The position numbers and the translations under genes are program-made. Positions 1-12,900 of a stretch of DNA of 64,000 nt are shown piece by piece. A model generated the notes under the pieces. It was not told the DNA's origin. It ran no database searches and saw nothing but the letters and a program-made list of their open reading frames with translations. The stretch spans positions 30,173,991 through 30,237,990 of the forward strand of contig OX421500.1 in the NCBI GenBank assembly GCA_949126835.1, given 5' to 3'. The stretch comes from Anisus vortex (lineage: Eukaryota > Mollusca > Gastropoda > Planorbidae). The stretch's first letter is position 1, and each line of letters opens with the position of its first letter.

Positions 1-70
1 AATGTCAATATTGTCCGCTTGTCTAATTGTGATCGGAAGTTCATTCCACCACAGAGGTGCTACGACGCTC
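1..70 (-). pseudogene. LINE reverse transcriptase C-terminal fragment, cut by the window edge
   Basis: Read on the minus strand, this stretch encodes a short open segment with APLWWNELPITIRQ, the tryptophan/LP signature near the C-terminus of many non-LTR retrotransposon polyproteins. It enters from the left edge, so its full extent is unknown. No intact frame continues to the right. It could be any CR1, RTE or jockey type; the clade cannot be set from so little. Confidence 0.4.
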
Positions 71-885
71 TATGAGTTGTAGATGGATTTTGTTTGAACA
101 CAGTCTCTGTTCTCTCTGATGTGTGCAGCTCAACCATGGATCTCATGTACTGTGGAGATTGACCATGGAGGCTTTCATAGCTTATTCAGAACTTTGAATT
201 TTATCCGAAATATTATAGGTTGCCAGTGCACATTTTTTAAACAGATTAGTGAGTTTTCTTCTTTGTTCAGAACATTTTTTGCAGCCATGTTTTGGACCTT
301 TTGTAGTTTTTTTTTTAAATCGCAGTCTTGCAGTCATATGTACAAACAGTTCGCATATTCTGAAAGATTACAAGGCTTACGATTAATGTATCACATGCAT
401 CTTTTGATAGTGCAATGCAGTAACGGTCCTTGCTTAAGTGATAAATGTAATATTTTTGTAATAATTGGAATATTGCAGTTTAATATTTATTTTAGTAAGT
501 TAGTTGGAAGGCACTGCAATTCACAAGAGTTTGTTTAAGAGCAATTGATATATGTCTTTAACCTCCTTCTTTTTAAGTGTTTTAAACTTGTATGATGTGT
601 AAACTTGATGGACAGATAAAGTGTGTTAATTTAAGTTGTTTGTTTGTTGTTGTTTTTTTGTTGTTGTTTTTTGTATTTTTAATTTTAGGTATATTATACA
701 CAAAAGAATGTGTGGTGTAGACAGCAATAACAATTAAATTGTATTCCATAATATATTTACTGTTATAGTTTTTTTCAAATACGTTTTCAGAAATAGATGT
801 TACACCAACTCCAGGTAAATGAACTTCATTTTCTTCCATCTCAAATGTATAGTTTGTGATTGAAAAATATCACCAATCTATATAC

Positions 886-888
<3 letters not shown>
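71..888. other. No gene seen
   Basis: AT-rich sequence with T-rich runs near 640-680. The open frames here have no domain, no splice context and low-complexity composition. It is likely intergenic or old repeat DNA. Confidence 0.5.

Positions 889-958
<70 letters not shown>
889..958. repeat. (TA)n microsatellite
   Basis: An almost pure TA dinucleotide run of about 70 bases. Such tracts recur in the window, and two LTR retrotransposons have landed in one of them (see 17421-31312). Confidence 0.95.
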
Positions 959-962
<4 letters not shown>

Positions 963-1648
963 TCATTGAAATTGATGTAAATATAATATGCAGTTTGTAA
1001 GTATTGATCTATTTAAAATGTTGAATTTGTGTTTGCATTTTAAATTGGACACAGTAAGTTTCTGATATTTTTTAAAATTACAAATACTGAATTTATATTT
1101 ATGAATAGTGTCTATGTTTTTCTTAAAAACCCATTTCTAACAGAATGATTTTGTATATATTGTATATGTGCAAGCAATGCCAAGCATACATATACATAAA
1201 TAGGCTATCTATTTAAAAGTATTTCAAATTTGTATAAGTAACTTTGTGCATCAATTGTTAAAAACTGCTTTTCTTGCAGTTCAAACTAAGACAGAAAAAA
1301 GCTTAAAATTCTCTTGTCTTATGTGTTTGTTCTATGCAAAATATTATTGCGTCTTAAGCCTGAACTTATCCTTTGTTTTAGTATAGTGGTTCATTTTAAT
1401 TAGTCAAATTCATACAGGAAACATTTATTTATCTTGGAGATAGATCAGCTTTACTAATATATAAAAAATAAAGAGATGTTTATCTATTTATTTTACTTGT
1501 ATTTAAAAAAAACTGTTATGCCGTAGTTTTATTATTTATACATCAGAAAACAGTAGAATAAAATAATAGATTATTCCCCTTGAATTATTATCCGCTCTTT
1601 GTTTTCATTTAATTATCCCACAATATCTTTTATAGATGTGCAGTCTGC

Positions 1649-4600
1649 ATGAGGCTATTGCAACTGTGTACTGTGCTTTTATTATTAATTTTGGTTGTTT
1701 TCGGTAAACTTTTTTTATGGTCTAAATGTCCCCACAGTTAAATAGTAGAAATAGATATAGCCTAAACAAGCAATTTTTTATGTTTATCAGTTTAAAAGAT
1801 AAAATTAGATTTCAAATACTATGACTGATGTATTTGAAAACGGAGCATGGCGTTAGCTCAATAGGTTCTTATCATAGACCTTAACCTGTTTGCTATTTAA
1901 ATAATTCATGGAATGCTTTCCTCTTCTATATCAGACGACTATACTTTGTGTAAGAAAATTATTGACTAAGATCGATTTATGGACATTACAATAATGAATT
2001 ATCTAATCCTATTTCACACAAATGTCAAATGAAATGAATATATTTTAAAATGATTTGCATGCATGCCTTAAGTAGTCGGCTGTTCTTATTACATTATTTC
2101 GTTTCACACCAGAAGTTATGTTTACAGATAAATAAGATTAATCTTCACAGTTTTATCGGGTTTGAACTCCTATTGGACTTAGTGCTATCTTTTAGAGATT
2201 GGATAGATTATAACTTGGGAGATTATTCAATAACGATTTTCTATATTTGATTTTTGTTTTTCCACAAAGGCTATCATTTGATTCATTTTAAAGTTTACGA
2301 GAATAAGACATCCAGAAACTACAACATATTTTTTTATTGTAACTTGCTATGTCTTTTGTAGTTAATACACTTACTGAGTATACAATACATTTACTTCTTA
2401 AAACAACTTATATATATTTTTTTTTTAATTGGATACTTAGAATGTTGTTCTTCTAGGACAGTATACAAAAACGATTTTCACCACAATGATTTTTGTATCT
2501 GATAAAATTATAATGGGCCTAGACTAATCAGTCAACAAATATGTTCATATTGTCAGAAATTGAAATTCCACGAACGAAACGCACTTGCATAGTCAAAACA
2601 ACTGTAGCCCCCACTATTACTAAGCCAACTACAACAACTACAACTACGACAACCACAACTAAGCCAACTACAACAACTACCGCTACAAGTAAGTCTTAAT
2701 ATTAACTTGTCATTGAACAGATTGTGTCTGTTGTTTAAGTCCAGTCAAGTGTGGCTTTATTACAATTTTACCAATGGAATCAGCCGATATCCTTTTATCC
2801 ATTGTTAGTGTTTTGTAAAACGTGTTTAAGTTTCAAACAAAGATGTTTAAGATACAAACAAAGGTGTATAAGATACAAACAAAGGTGTTTAAGATACAAA
2901 CAAAGGTGTTTAATATACAAACAAAGGTGTTTAAGATACAAACAAAGGTGTGTAAAATGCCAGATGAAAATAAAGTAAAATTATCCATGTCAGACCTAGC
3001 TACAGTCACAAGTTTCCATGGTAACGACATACTAGGGGATATCGTTGAGCCCATATCCCCACTTGGATATGCACTCATCAGAGCTGGGTAGTCTCAGACA
3101 CACCCTCTTCCAGATTCGTGTACAATTGCTAGCCTTGACTAGGATTTAAACTCCAAGACATCTGTCCACCATTCGAGAGCGCGGCAGCTCGATCACATAT
3201 ATATTATATCAAAATGTGCATGTAAAACTTACTAAATCGAATTCTATGTGCGCTGTCACCTAGACGTTCAAAATCAAAGCAAAATGTCTAAAATATTTAA
3301 TGATATCTTATTTTGTTTTTCAACCACATAGTAAATCAAAACGAATAGAAAAAGTTACTCTGCGTCTTTTAAATTGTAGACGTTTTCAGGAGATTTGTAC
3401 GCCGTTTATCTAAAACTCCTGTAGGGTGGTGTAAAATAGAAGAGTTTTATTTAAGATTATCCCTGCGATTATACTGGATCTTTATTTAACTTAAAAAATA
3501 TCTAACTGGCTCTAATTAATAAAAAAATGTTTAGGGAAATGGTTGGTGTGTGAATCGCAGAGAAACCGTTACAACCAACAACTAAGAACGAAAACTAATC
3601 TTAAACGATTACAAATATATTAGTTAGAAGAATACAATTCCTATTAACAAAATTAACAAATTAAATTTGTTTACATAATATAAAAAATTGAGGCAAAAAA
3701 AAAATCAAAGAAGAAATAAAATAATGAAATCCTTTGCTTAATAAATAGCTGCTACGAAAGAAAAATAGTGCCCGAAATACATTAGCAATCGATACAATAT
3801 TAATCGTATGACAATGAATTGAAGCTCCTCAAATCAAATCAAGGAAAACTACAATAAATATGACCTAACTGGATAGCAATACTAATAAATAAAAACGATA
3901 TCACATAATAATATATTGTTGTAGTGTAGGGAATTATTAAGCAATAAAACAACAACTTACTATTAAAAATAAAGAAGGGAACATTATGAAAGGGTCTATA
4001 ACAGCTGCCTGAGTGTCATCTAACTACTAAAACCTAGGATCAATTTCCTGTTCACAATATAAAGTGAATTAAAAACTCTAATTGTATTTCCCTTAGGATT
4101 AGCCTTCGGGATTTGGCGACGCAGGAATAGAAAAAAGGCCATTGTCGACAATTCGGTATACTAACAAAAGAAGTTTACTTTTCTTTTGTTAAACATTTTA
4201 TAAAGGTCAAAATAAAAACACATTTAAGGCTTACAATTTTTTTATATTATGTAAAGCATATAGAGCACGTTTGAGTTGCGTTCCGATGGTTCTGGGTTCC
4301 AAATAGTTCCAATCCTGGTGAAGTCTAGAATTTGTTACCTGGACTGGAGGGTGTCCTTGAGTCTACCCAGCTCTGATGGGTACCTGACATTAGTTTGGAT
4401 TAAATTAAGGCGGCTGAGCAATTCGCTTGTCACATATCCCATAGTATGAGCTTAAATTATGTTTGTTAGCAGCGCTACACAAATATGTTTATTATTATTA
4501 TCATTATGTCGTGGTCACAGAAACTGGTGAACGCTGTCTTACATGTGTTAAATTTATAATGCCCTATAATTCAAATTATATTTAATTATAAATACTTGTC

Positions 4601-7600
4601 TTCTTATGAAAACGAACATTTCTCTACATTTAGCTACTTTAAAACCCTGTGCTAAAAGAGCCAAGGCTGACATCTATCTTATATTGGACGCATCCAGCAG
4701 TATTGGTCGCACTAACTGGTTGCACCAGACGAAATTTGCCGCAGAGACAACTCAAGCCTTCAAAGTTGGACCCCAAGATGTTCAGTTCGGCTGCATGATA
4801 TTCAACGATCAGCCAAATACAATATTTGACCTAAATACATATTCAGACAATCTGTCTATCTATAATGTGAGTCTTAGACAATACTATATTATATTTGATG
4901 GAATGGGCTAATGACTTTTAGTCTTTTATGTTTAAACTTTAAACTTTAAAACATTTAGCAAATTATATCAGTTATTTAACATAAATGTAATTGGAATATA
5001 ATAGACATATTTTAATGAATTTCTCCTCGTTGTCCAGAGCCTTTGAAACAAAAGAAATGAATAAAAAAATTGATGATTGATGTTTTTATAAACACGTTTT
5101 ATTTACTATAAACATATTTTTATGGGGTGCTGTATAACAAAAAAGTGTTGGATTATGTTCAATGTGTCCGTATTAAACTTCTAATATTGTATCAATCATA
5201 TTTTTGTGTGTCTTTTAGGAACATTAAAGGCACCTGGGCACTGTTATAACCCTATAATATCCTACTATGTCGTAGTATATGTAACTGTTGAAAATTAGGT
5301 TAGTAATATGCATTCACTGGGACATTGCAGCTTAGATGAATTGAGCCGTAAAACGGGAATAATAGTGTAACCCACTTGCTATGGATACTTTGGAGGAATT
5401 AACCGCTTTACTTGTAGAGTTTTATACAATGGTCGAGTTAGGGTGGAAAGGTTGGGGACAAATCAAATGTGTCATTGAATAAACAGTTTATTAGTTAAAG
5501 TGACTAGTGTGTTAAAATACAAACTTTACTTTTACTTTTAATCTTACTATTTTTTTTTATTAACAAAGTAGGAATTACTTTTTCTTTCTTTTCAGAAAAT
5601 CAGAGAAATTGAATACCCCGAGGGTTATGGAACATACACTTACAGGGCTTTCAGGGAAATTAGACAAGATGGGCTGTTAACACCAGCCTATGGAGGTAGA
5701 GCTGAAGCAAGAAAGATTGTGATTGTCATGACGGATGGGAGGTCTGCAGACAAAACGAAAAGTAAGAACGACGGATATAAATATAGTATACAAATGAATA
5801 TAATGAGTTCATTAAGATAATAAACATAATTCTTTTTATAAAGCCCTGCCACTAATCATATTGTAAGCGCACTGAACATTGAGCAACAAAATACTTAGAA
5901 CCTGGAGATAATTCTCTAGGCCATTAAAAAAATGTAACTAATAATGTAAAGCCGTAAGCTACAAACAATCCTGTCGTTTTAAATATAATGGAGTCAATAA
6001 GTTAAGTGAACATTGTTGGTTTTTTAACTGCGCAAGTGAAAAATCGATTGCATGGTTAGTTTTAATATATATATACTTTGCTGTCACTAACACTCACTAA
6101 ATAAATAGAATAAGTTGGCAACACCAAAAAGGAGTTTGTCCATTAACACGCAGTAATGTGTAACGAGAAGTCAAGAAGAAAGTGTTTTAGGAGTGTGGAA
6201 GAAGGTTGTTGTTGGAGATATATAGAAGATGAGGAGAGATGATGTAATTCAATGTAGATGTAGATCTAATTATATTGTTGATACTTGTTTTGTTAGTAAA
6301 TAAACATCTGCTTGCTGTATACCCGCTTTGACAGTGTTATTATTGATTGAAAGAGGAATATAACAGTCGTCACTGTGATGACTATAACTATGTCAGACTT
6401 GTCACATTAGCAGCAACAAGGGTGACAGTGACAGTTGCATAGTTATTCGGTGTCATCATTATCATCTATTCCATGACCGTTGTGGTCGTTGTGTGGAACG
6501 AATGGACACTTTGGCAGTCAACTTTCTCCACCATTGCCTATCTTGAGCGGTTGTCAATAGTTGAGTCAACTGCATCCCCGACAGATACTTTACATTGATT
6601 GTTAATTGTTAATTGGGAATATTTACTGGTTATGAACCTTGCAGCTCTGTTTTGGATTTGTTCTAATTTTTTACATTTTTCTTTAGTTGATGGGTCTCAT
6701 ACAGATGCTGCATATTCTAGTATAGGTCTAACTAATGTGAGATAGCATTTTAGTTTTATATTCTTATTACATTTGTAAAAAGTTCCTTTTTTTTAATCCT
6801 AATTTTTTTTTGATTTCTTAATTACTTCATCAATATAACAAGAGTAACACCATTAGTCAAATCACTAATCCTAGAAACACTAGAGGCCAGAAGGGCAAAG
6901 AGTAAAGTTGTAATAATACATAAGGCATTATACTCTAATTTAGAAATACAACCCAATAACAACCTGTTGCAAAGCTCAGATAAACATAAAGACAAAAACA
7001 CTTTTCTTGTCCATTATGCGAGAACAAAATTTAATACTTAAAAGGACTCTTTCTTCCCGAGTTGCATTCGGGCATGGAATGAGTTGCCTAAACAAACCAG
7101 GAAAAGCAGTAACATAACATGATTTAAAACACTAATAAACATGCAAGACTAGACTCTGACCACGGGTGAGCGTAGGAAGCAATAATCTTCTTTATAGAAA
7201 GTGCGTCTGTTATGTATAAGACAAGATAAGGTTCAACTATATTCCTAATCTAAGCTAGAAAAATATTCATGTAGCGTTCGTTATAAGTAGTAGAAAAGGA
7301 GGAGTAGGGGGAGAATGGTCTTTTAACATCTTTCAAATGATTTATTTAGTTAACATATTATAATTATCCCACTCAGCTCTGGAGGAGGCTAGACTTCTCA
7401 AAGCTCAAGGAGTGACTTGCATAGCCGTTGGCGTAGGCAATGACATTGACGTTTCCGAATTGCAAGGGATGGCCACCGACTCCTCCAAAGTGTTCACAAC
7501 TGATAGCTATGAAATGATGGACGTCATCAAGAAAGAACTTGTCAATATGGCTTGTAGCCGTAAGTGTAAAAGCTACATATATATTCTTTTATTTATTATT

Positions 7601-8477
7601 ATAAATACACTATATGAATCCATACTGAAGAAGGAAAACAATTATAAAATCCGTAGACTTTAGAGCATTAATTATTCCACATTCAATTGTTCATGAAATA
7701 TATAGGCAGAGATGTAAATTGCCTTACTATAGATCTAATATAGATTTCTTTTGGCAATAGATGCTCAGACATTCTTAGATCGGATATTGTTCCGAACAAA
7801 CGAAGACATATCATAGAAGAAAACGGACTTAAGGCTCGTTGGTTTTATTGTAACAAGGAGCATCGTAGTGCTGTCAAATGTGAGACAGTTTTTTTCATAG
7901 CTTTACATTAATGCGATCACTTGTATTTCGTTGCAGAAATAGGTACTAGTTTTTCAAAGCGATATTCTGCATTTAAGATTTTTACGTCAAGCATATGAAA
8001 CGCGACGCAGATATACACCAAAACCAATTGCAAATATTAGATTAATTGATTGATTGAACTTTACTTTTTAGAATGACCTTTATTAGGACAATGATTGACC
8101 AGTGACCCGTAGGGTAGCAATTTATTGCTTATGTTATGAGTAAACAAGGCCTCGGTGGACAGAGAGCGAAGTTGATCTGTTTCCTTTGCGACTTTCAATG
8201 AAAGTGTCCCACCAACTGATTGAATTATGAAGATTGAATTATCAACAGTTAATGTCTTTATAAATTGTCACAATATTTTATGTTTCAGTGTGTGTAGTTT
8301 AAACAGATGTGTTTTCCTACTAATAATTTTAAGAAAACAAAAACTAAGAGACGTTTAATTTAATGTTCTAATAGCTAACGAAATGCCTTTTAATGTAGTT
8401 TCCGAAATCTCAAATTATTTATTTATAATGCTCTATTTATTAAAAGAGCTTGCTTTTTTTATTCTACAGAAATATAA
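1649..8477 (+). CDS. Gene A: secreted single-vWA-domain protein with short Thr-rich linker (six exons)
   Basis: Exons by reading: 1649-1703, 2557-2688, 4634-4866, 5596-5761, 7377-7559, 8470-8477. All introns are GT/AG, with phases 1,1,0,1,1, and the total is 777 nt (258 aa). Exon 1 gives a signal peptide (MRLLQLCTVLLLLILVVF). Exon 2 gives a linker rich in Thr with TKPTTTTT blocks. Exons 3-5 form the vWA domain: MIDAS motif DASSS, metal-site Thr in GTYT, and Asp in VMTDG. Cysteines flank the domain (KPCAK before, NMACS near the end), as in disulfide-closed vWA domains. The last exon codes only two residues and a stop. Poly(A) signals AATAAA occur at 8542 and 8555. The product is probably secreted and binds matrix or mucus partners through a metal ion; the actual ligand is not knowable here. 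Intron 4 carries an inverted LINE insertion; intron 2 carries two SINEs and a minisatellite. Exon joins are inferred, not proven by transcripts. Confidence 0.8.
2826..2957. repeat. 21-bp minisatellite in intron 2 of gene A
   Basis: About five and a half copies of a 21-bp unit with core GATACAAACAAAGGTG and a variable TTTAA/TATAA start. The unit is a multiple of three, which keeps frames open on both strands and creates spurious proteins. It lies between proven exon junctions and is not coding. Confidence 0.9.
3015..3200 (-). mobile_element. SINE, tRNA-derived family, degenerate copy
   Basis: On the minus strand the order of blocks matches the copy at 36826-37065: a box B-like GAGTTTAAATCC, then AAGGCTAGCAATTG, then a CTACCCAGCTCTGATG block. 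Orientation is minus. The head is poorly preserved. Non-autonomous; it would have needed a LINE partner. Confidence 0.65.
4255..4540 (+). mobile_element. SINE, tRNA-derived family, with LINE-like tail
   Basis: Shows the family blocks TCTACCCAGCTCTGATGG, GGATTAAATTAAGGCGGC and GTGGTCACAGAAACTGGTG. Just upstream of the last block lies AGCAGCGCTACACAAA followed by TTATTATTATT, which resembles the 3' tail of the LINE fragment at 16020-16245, so the SINE probably borrows that LINE's machinery. It lies immediately before exon 3 of gene A. Confidence 0.65.
6430..6595. repeat. Dispersed repeat of unknown class
   Basis: A block containing CCATGACCGTTGTGGTCGTTG then AATGGACAC. A shorter, diverged copy lies at about 41920-42010. 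No coding potential is seen. It could be the untranslated end of an unrecognised transposon. Confidence 0.5.
6601..7231. mobile_element. CR1-like LINE 3' fragment with inverted 5' part
   Basis: Bases 6601-6838 match the LINE at 10396-10626 in the same orientation. Bases 6839-7231 match the adjoining LINE segment (10398 down to the 3' end near 10000) in the opposite orientation. The two halves therefore cover a contiguous part of the LINE, with the upstream part flipped. This is the hallmark of twin priming during target-primed reverse transcription. It lies in intron 4 of gene A and is dead. Confidence 0.85.
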
Positions 8478-8565
8478 AGTTCGTAAGGTTGCAGACTGCT
8501 GGAGGAATGGAAAGAACACAGTTTTCAATCCATCGTTAACCAATAAATACATGAAATAAACGAAG

Positions 8566-9190
8566 CGTTTTAGTGTTATTCATGTCTTTAGCTTTGTTCT
8601 AGACATAGGGATGAAATGAAAATGTATGGAATAATATAAGTAGGTTGGAATCTGACATTACTAGGTAGGATAGGCCTCGGGAAATCTAGGTAAGAAAGAC
8701 ACGGGAAGAGCTAGGAGGAATGGGCCCTGATAGTGGTAGGTGGGATGACACCCGGCAATATTCAGTACCATGGGACATTGAAGTATAAATTAGTATGGGC
8801 TATGCAATGCACAACCAGCGGTTCTGTGCTCGATTGTATTATTTGATAGTGCTTACACGTGCTTCGAGACAAAAACATCACCAAATTACATCATATGGCA
8901 CTTTATGGATAGTGGTTATAATAATAAATCATGTACATATTAATCTATATTAACACATATTACTTTACATGTATTCACACACTCCATGTATTAATTAATA
9001 TTTCTATCAACTGATTAAATGAATCTCTTACTACTGACTAACTTACTCACTTAATCAAGCAGTATAGTAGCCATTCAATCAACCAAATAATTAGCAAAAC
9101 ACTACGTCATTTAAGCACTTGTTTATCAATGAAAATAGCGAATCTCTCAATAAATATATCTCACTTTATCGCTATCAAAAAGAATCCCAG
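8566..9190. other. Intergenic, no gene seen
   Basis: Follows the gene A poly(A) signals. AT-rich, with no recognisable domain or structured RNA. Confidence 0.5.
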
Positions 9191-9194
9191 TCAA

Positions 9195-9910
9195 TGTGTC
9201 AACCATTCAATCAGTCACCAATTCAGTCAGTCAGTCACCCAGTAAATCAGTCACCCATTCATTCAAACACCCATTCAATCAGTCAGTCACCCAGTAAATC
9301 AGTCACCCATTCAAACAGTCACACAGTCACCTATTCAATCAGTCACCCATTCAATCAGTCACACAAACAATCAGTAACACATACAATCAGTCGCCCATTC
9401 ATTCAATCACCAATTCATTCAGTCACCCATTCAATTAGTCACCCATTCAATCAGTCACCCATTCATTCAGTCAAACATACAACCAGTCACACATACAATT
9501 AATCGCCCATTCATTCAGCCACACATTCATTCAGTCACCCATTCAAACACTCACCCATTCATTCAGTCACCCGTTCAATAATTCACCCATTCAATCAGTC
9601 ACACATTCAAACAGCCACCCATTCAATCAGCCACCCATTCAATCAGTCACACATTCAATCAGCCACCCAATCAGCCACCCATTCAATCAGTCACACATTC
9701 AATAAGTCACACATTCAATCAGCCACCCATTCAATCAGTCACACATTCAATCAGTCACACATTCAATCAGCCACCCATTCAATCAGCCACCCATTCAATC
9801 AGTCACCCATTCAGTCACCCATTCAATCAGTCACCCAATCAATCAGTCACACACACAATCAGTCACCTATTCAATCAGTCACCCATTCAATCAGTCACAA
9901 GTTCAGTCAC
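9195..9910. repeat. 16-bp minisatellite, left block
   Basis: Dozens of copies of a roughly 16-bp unit CATTCAATCAGTCACC with point variation and occasional partial units. An open frame across it is only a product of repeat composition. The same array resumes at 14461, so the intervening 4.5 kb is inserted DNA. Confidence 0.95.
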
Positions 9911-9994
9911 TAATTCTTCTTCGTCTTCTTTTAGCCAGTCTGCAGAGCTGTTTGCACTTTTGCAGTCAACGCCAGACAAACATATTTACATGTA

Positions 9995-12900
9995 TTTTTC
10001 AGTTGTCTTATACTTATCTTATCTTATACATTACAGACGCTCCTTCTATAAAGAAGATTATTGCGTCCTACGCTCATCCATGGTCCGAGTCTAGTCTTGC
10101 ATTTTTATTAATGTTTTAAATGATGTTAAGTTACTGGTTTTCCTGGTTTGTTCAGGCAACCCATTCCATGCCCGAATGCCACTCGGGAAGAAAGAGTACT
10201 TATATGCATTTGTTCTCGCATAAGGGACAAGGAAAGTGTTTCTATCTTTATGTTTATCTGAGATTTGCAACAGATTGTTATTGTGTTGTATTTCTAAATT
10301 AGAGTTTAATGCCTTATGTATTATTACTACTTTACTCTTTGCCCTTCTGTCTTCTAGTGTTTCTAGGTTTAATGATTTGACTAATGGTGTTACTCTTGTT
10401 AATTGGGAATATTCGCTAGTTATGAACCTTGCAGCTCTTTTTTGAATTTGTTCTAATTTTTTAATGTTTTCTTTAGTTGATGGGTCCCATACAGATGCTG
10501 CATATTCTAGTATAGGCCTAACTAATGTAAGATAGCATTTTAGTTTTATGTTCTTATTACATTTGTAAAAGTTCCTTTTTATGAATCCTAAAGTTTTGTT
10601 TGATTTTTTTATTACTTCATCAATATGAGGGTTCCAAGATAACTTATCATTTATTATTACTCCTAGATACTTAGCATTGTTAGTTTGAGTTAGTTCTTTA
10701 CCATGAATGAAGTAGTTTGCTATTATTTGTTTCTTTTTCTTGGATACCCTTATTAGTTGGCATTTTTCTGGGTGAAAAGACATACTCCAGTTTGATTCCC
10801 ATTTTTGTAGTTCATCTAGGTCTTTTTGTAGGAGTTCACTATCTTTTCCTGTCTTTATTATTCTATAAATTATGCAATCATCGGCAAATAATCTTACTTT
10901 TGTTCCTGTGTTGATGCAATTTGGCAGATCATTAATATAAATTAGAAATAGTAGGGGTCCTAGAACAGTTCCTTGTGGAACTCCTGAGTTTACAGTTATT
11001 GGTGATGACTTAGAGCCATTTATTATCACTGTTTGTTCTCTGCCTATAAGAAAGTCCTGAATCCACTGATGTAAGGGACCAGATATGCCAAAATATTTAA
11101 GTTTTTTTAGTAGACTAGAATGATGAACTTTATCAAATGCTTTTGAAAAATCTAGTAATATAGCATCAATTTGGTTGTTATTATCTAATCCCTTTGACAA
11201 GTCATCTATTAGGCCTATTAATTGAGTCTCACATGATCTATTTTTCCTAAAGCCATGTTGGTGTGGGCACAGTGCATTAAGTTTGCCTAGATGATTTACT
11301 ATACTACTATATATAATATGTTCAAGTAATTTACATGTTATGCTGGTTAGAGAAACAGGTCTATAATTACCGGGGTCAGATTTATCTCCTTTTTTGAAAA
11401 GGGGGGTTACATTAGCTAATTTCCAATCTCTGGGCACTTTGCCCTGGTTTAGAGAGGCCTGAAAAAGGATTTTAAAGATTGGAGATATTTCATTGGTTAG
11501 TTCTTTAAGCAGTCTTGCTGGTATTTCATCTGGACCAGAAGCTTTGTTTGCTTTTAAGTTGGTTAGGAGTTGTTTAATGCCTTTTTCATCTACATTTATA
11601 TGTCCTATCTCTTCTAGTTTGTTTAAATTTATGAAGATTTCTTTGTCACCTGGATTTGAAAAAGATGATGCAAAGTATGTGTTAAGGATATTAGCTTTGG
11701 TTTCATTATCATTATAAGTTTCATTGTTTTGGCCTTTTAGTGGAGCTATGCCTGTAGTGTCCATTTTTCTTGATTTAATGTAGGACCATAAGTTTTTATT
11801 ATTATCTTTAGAAATTACATTGTTTACATATTCATTTTGCAGCTGTCTGCTTAGTTTCTGAGTTAAATGTTTAATTTTTAGGTATTTTTTATGTAGTCTA
11901 ATTGAATTAGTTGCCTTAAACTTTTTGAATAGATTTTCTTTTTGTTTACACAGTTTCTTTAGTTTAGTGTTAAACCAACATTTGTTAATTTTATTTGATG
12001 TTTTTTTTGTTGGCACAGAATTAGCCATTATTGTATTTAAGTTGGTTTTTATGAAATGCCAAATATCTTCAACTGGACTATTTATATTGTATTTAGTAAG
12101 AAAATTGGTTTGGAATTTTATTGCTGCTTGATGTAGTTCTGTTGTGTTACATTTATTCCAGAGGTAAATTATTCTTTTAGGTTTCTTGTTTATTTGGGTT
12201 TTTATTTTGTTATTTACTCTGACAATATCATGATCTGAAAGTCCAGGAATTATTTCATAATCTACTACTAGTCCTGGTCTGTTAGTTAAGAATAAATCTA
12301 GTATATTATGGTTTCTTGTTGGTTTTTTATTAATTTGATTTAAGTTTAGATTTTGGATGGTATTGATAAACATTTCATTTATTTCTTTTATGTTTTGGTG
12401 TTTTTCTATAGAGTAGCTATTCCAATTTATATCAGGGAGGTTGAAGTCTCCCATTAACCAAATTATAGCATTTTTATATTTAGCTTCAATACTTGTCATC
12501 TGATTACATAGATCAGTCATGTACTCTGATGTTGAGTTTGGTGGTCTATAAACACTGCCTACAATTAGTGGTTTAGAATTAGGTCTACTTATTTTACAAA
12601 AGACTGACTCTATGTTATTTTTAGATTCTATTTTAATTTCTTCAGCTATTAGAGTAGATTTTATGGCTAGTAAGACTCCTCCATGCCTGTCTGACCTATC
12701 TTTCCTAAAAATTTCATAATTATTATTGAATATCTCTGTGTTGTAAATATCTGGGCTAAGCCATGTTTCGGAACCTGCAATTATGTCTGGTTCTTCTTTA
12801 TTTATTAGGATTTCCAAATCAGCGGTTTTATTTTTAATGCTTTGGAAGTTTATTGTTAGTGATTTAAGGTTATGCTTATTAGGGGTTTTATGGTATTTAG

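Noticed and set aside
9119..9502. Ser/His/Gln-rich open frame
   Set aside because: It is a translation of the 16-bp minisatellite.
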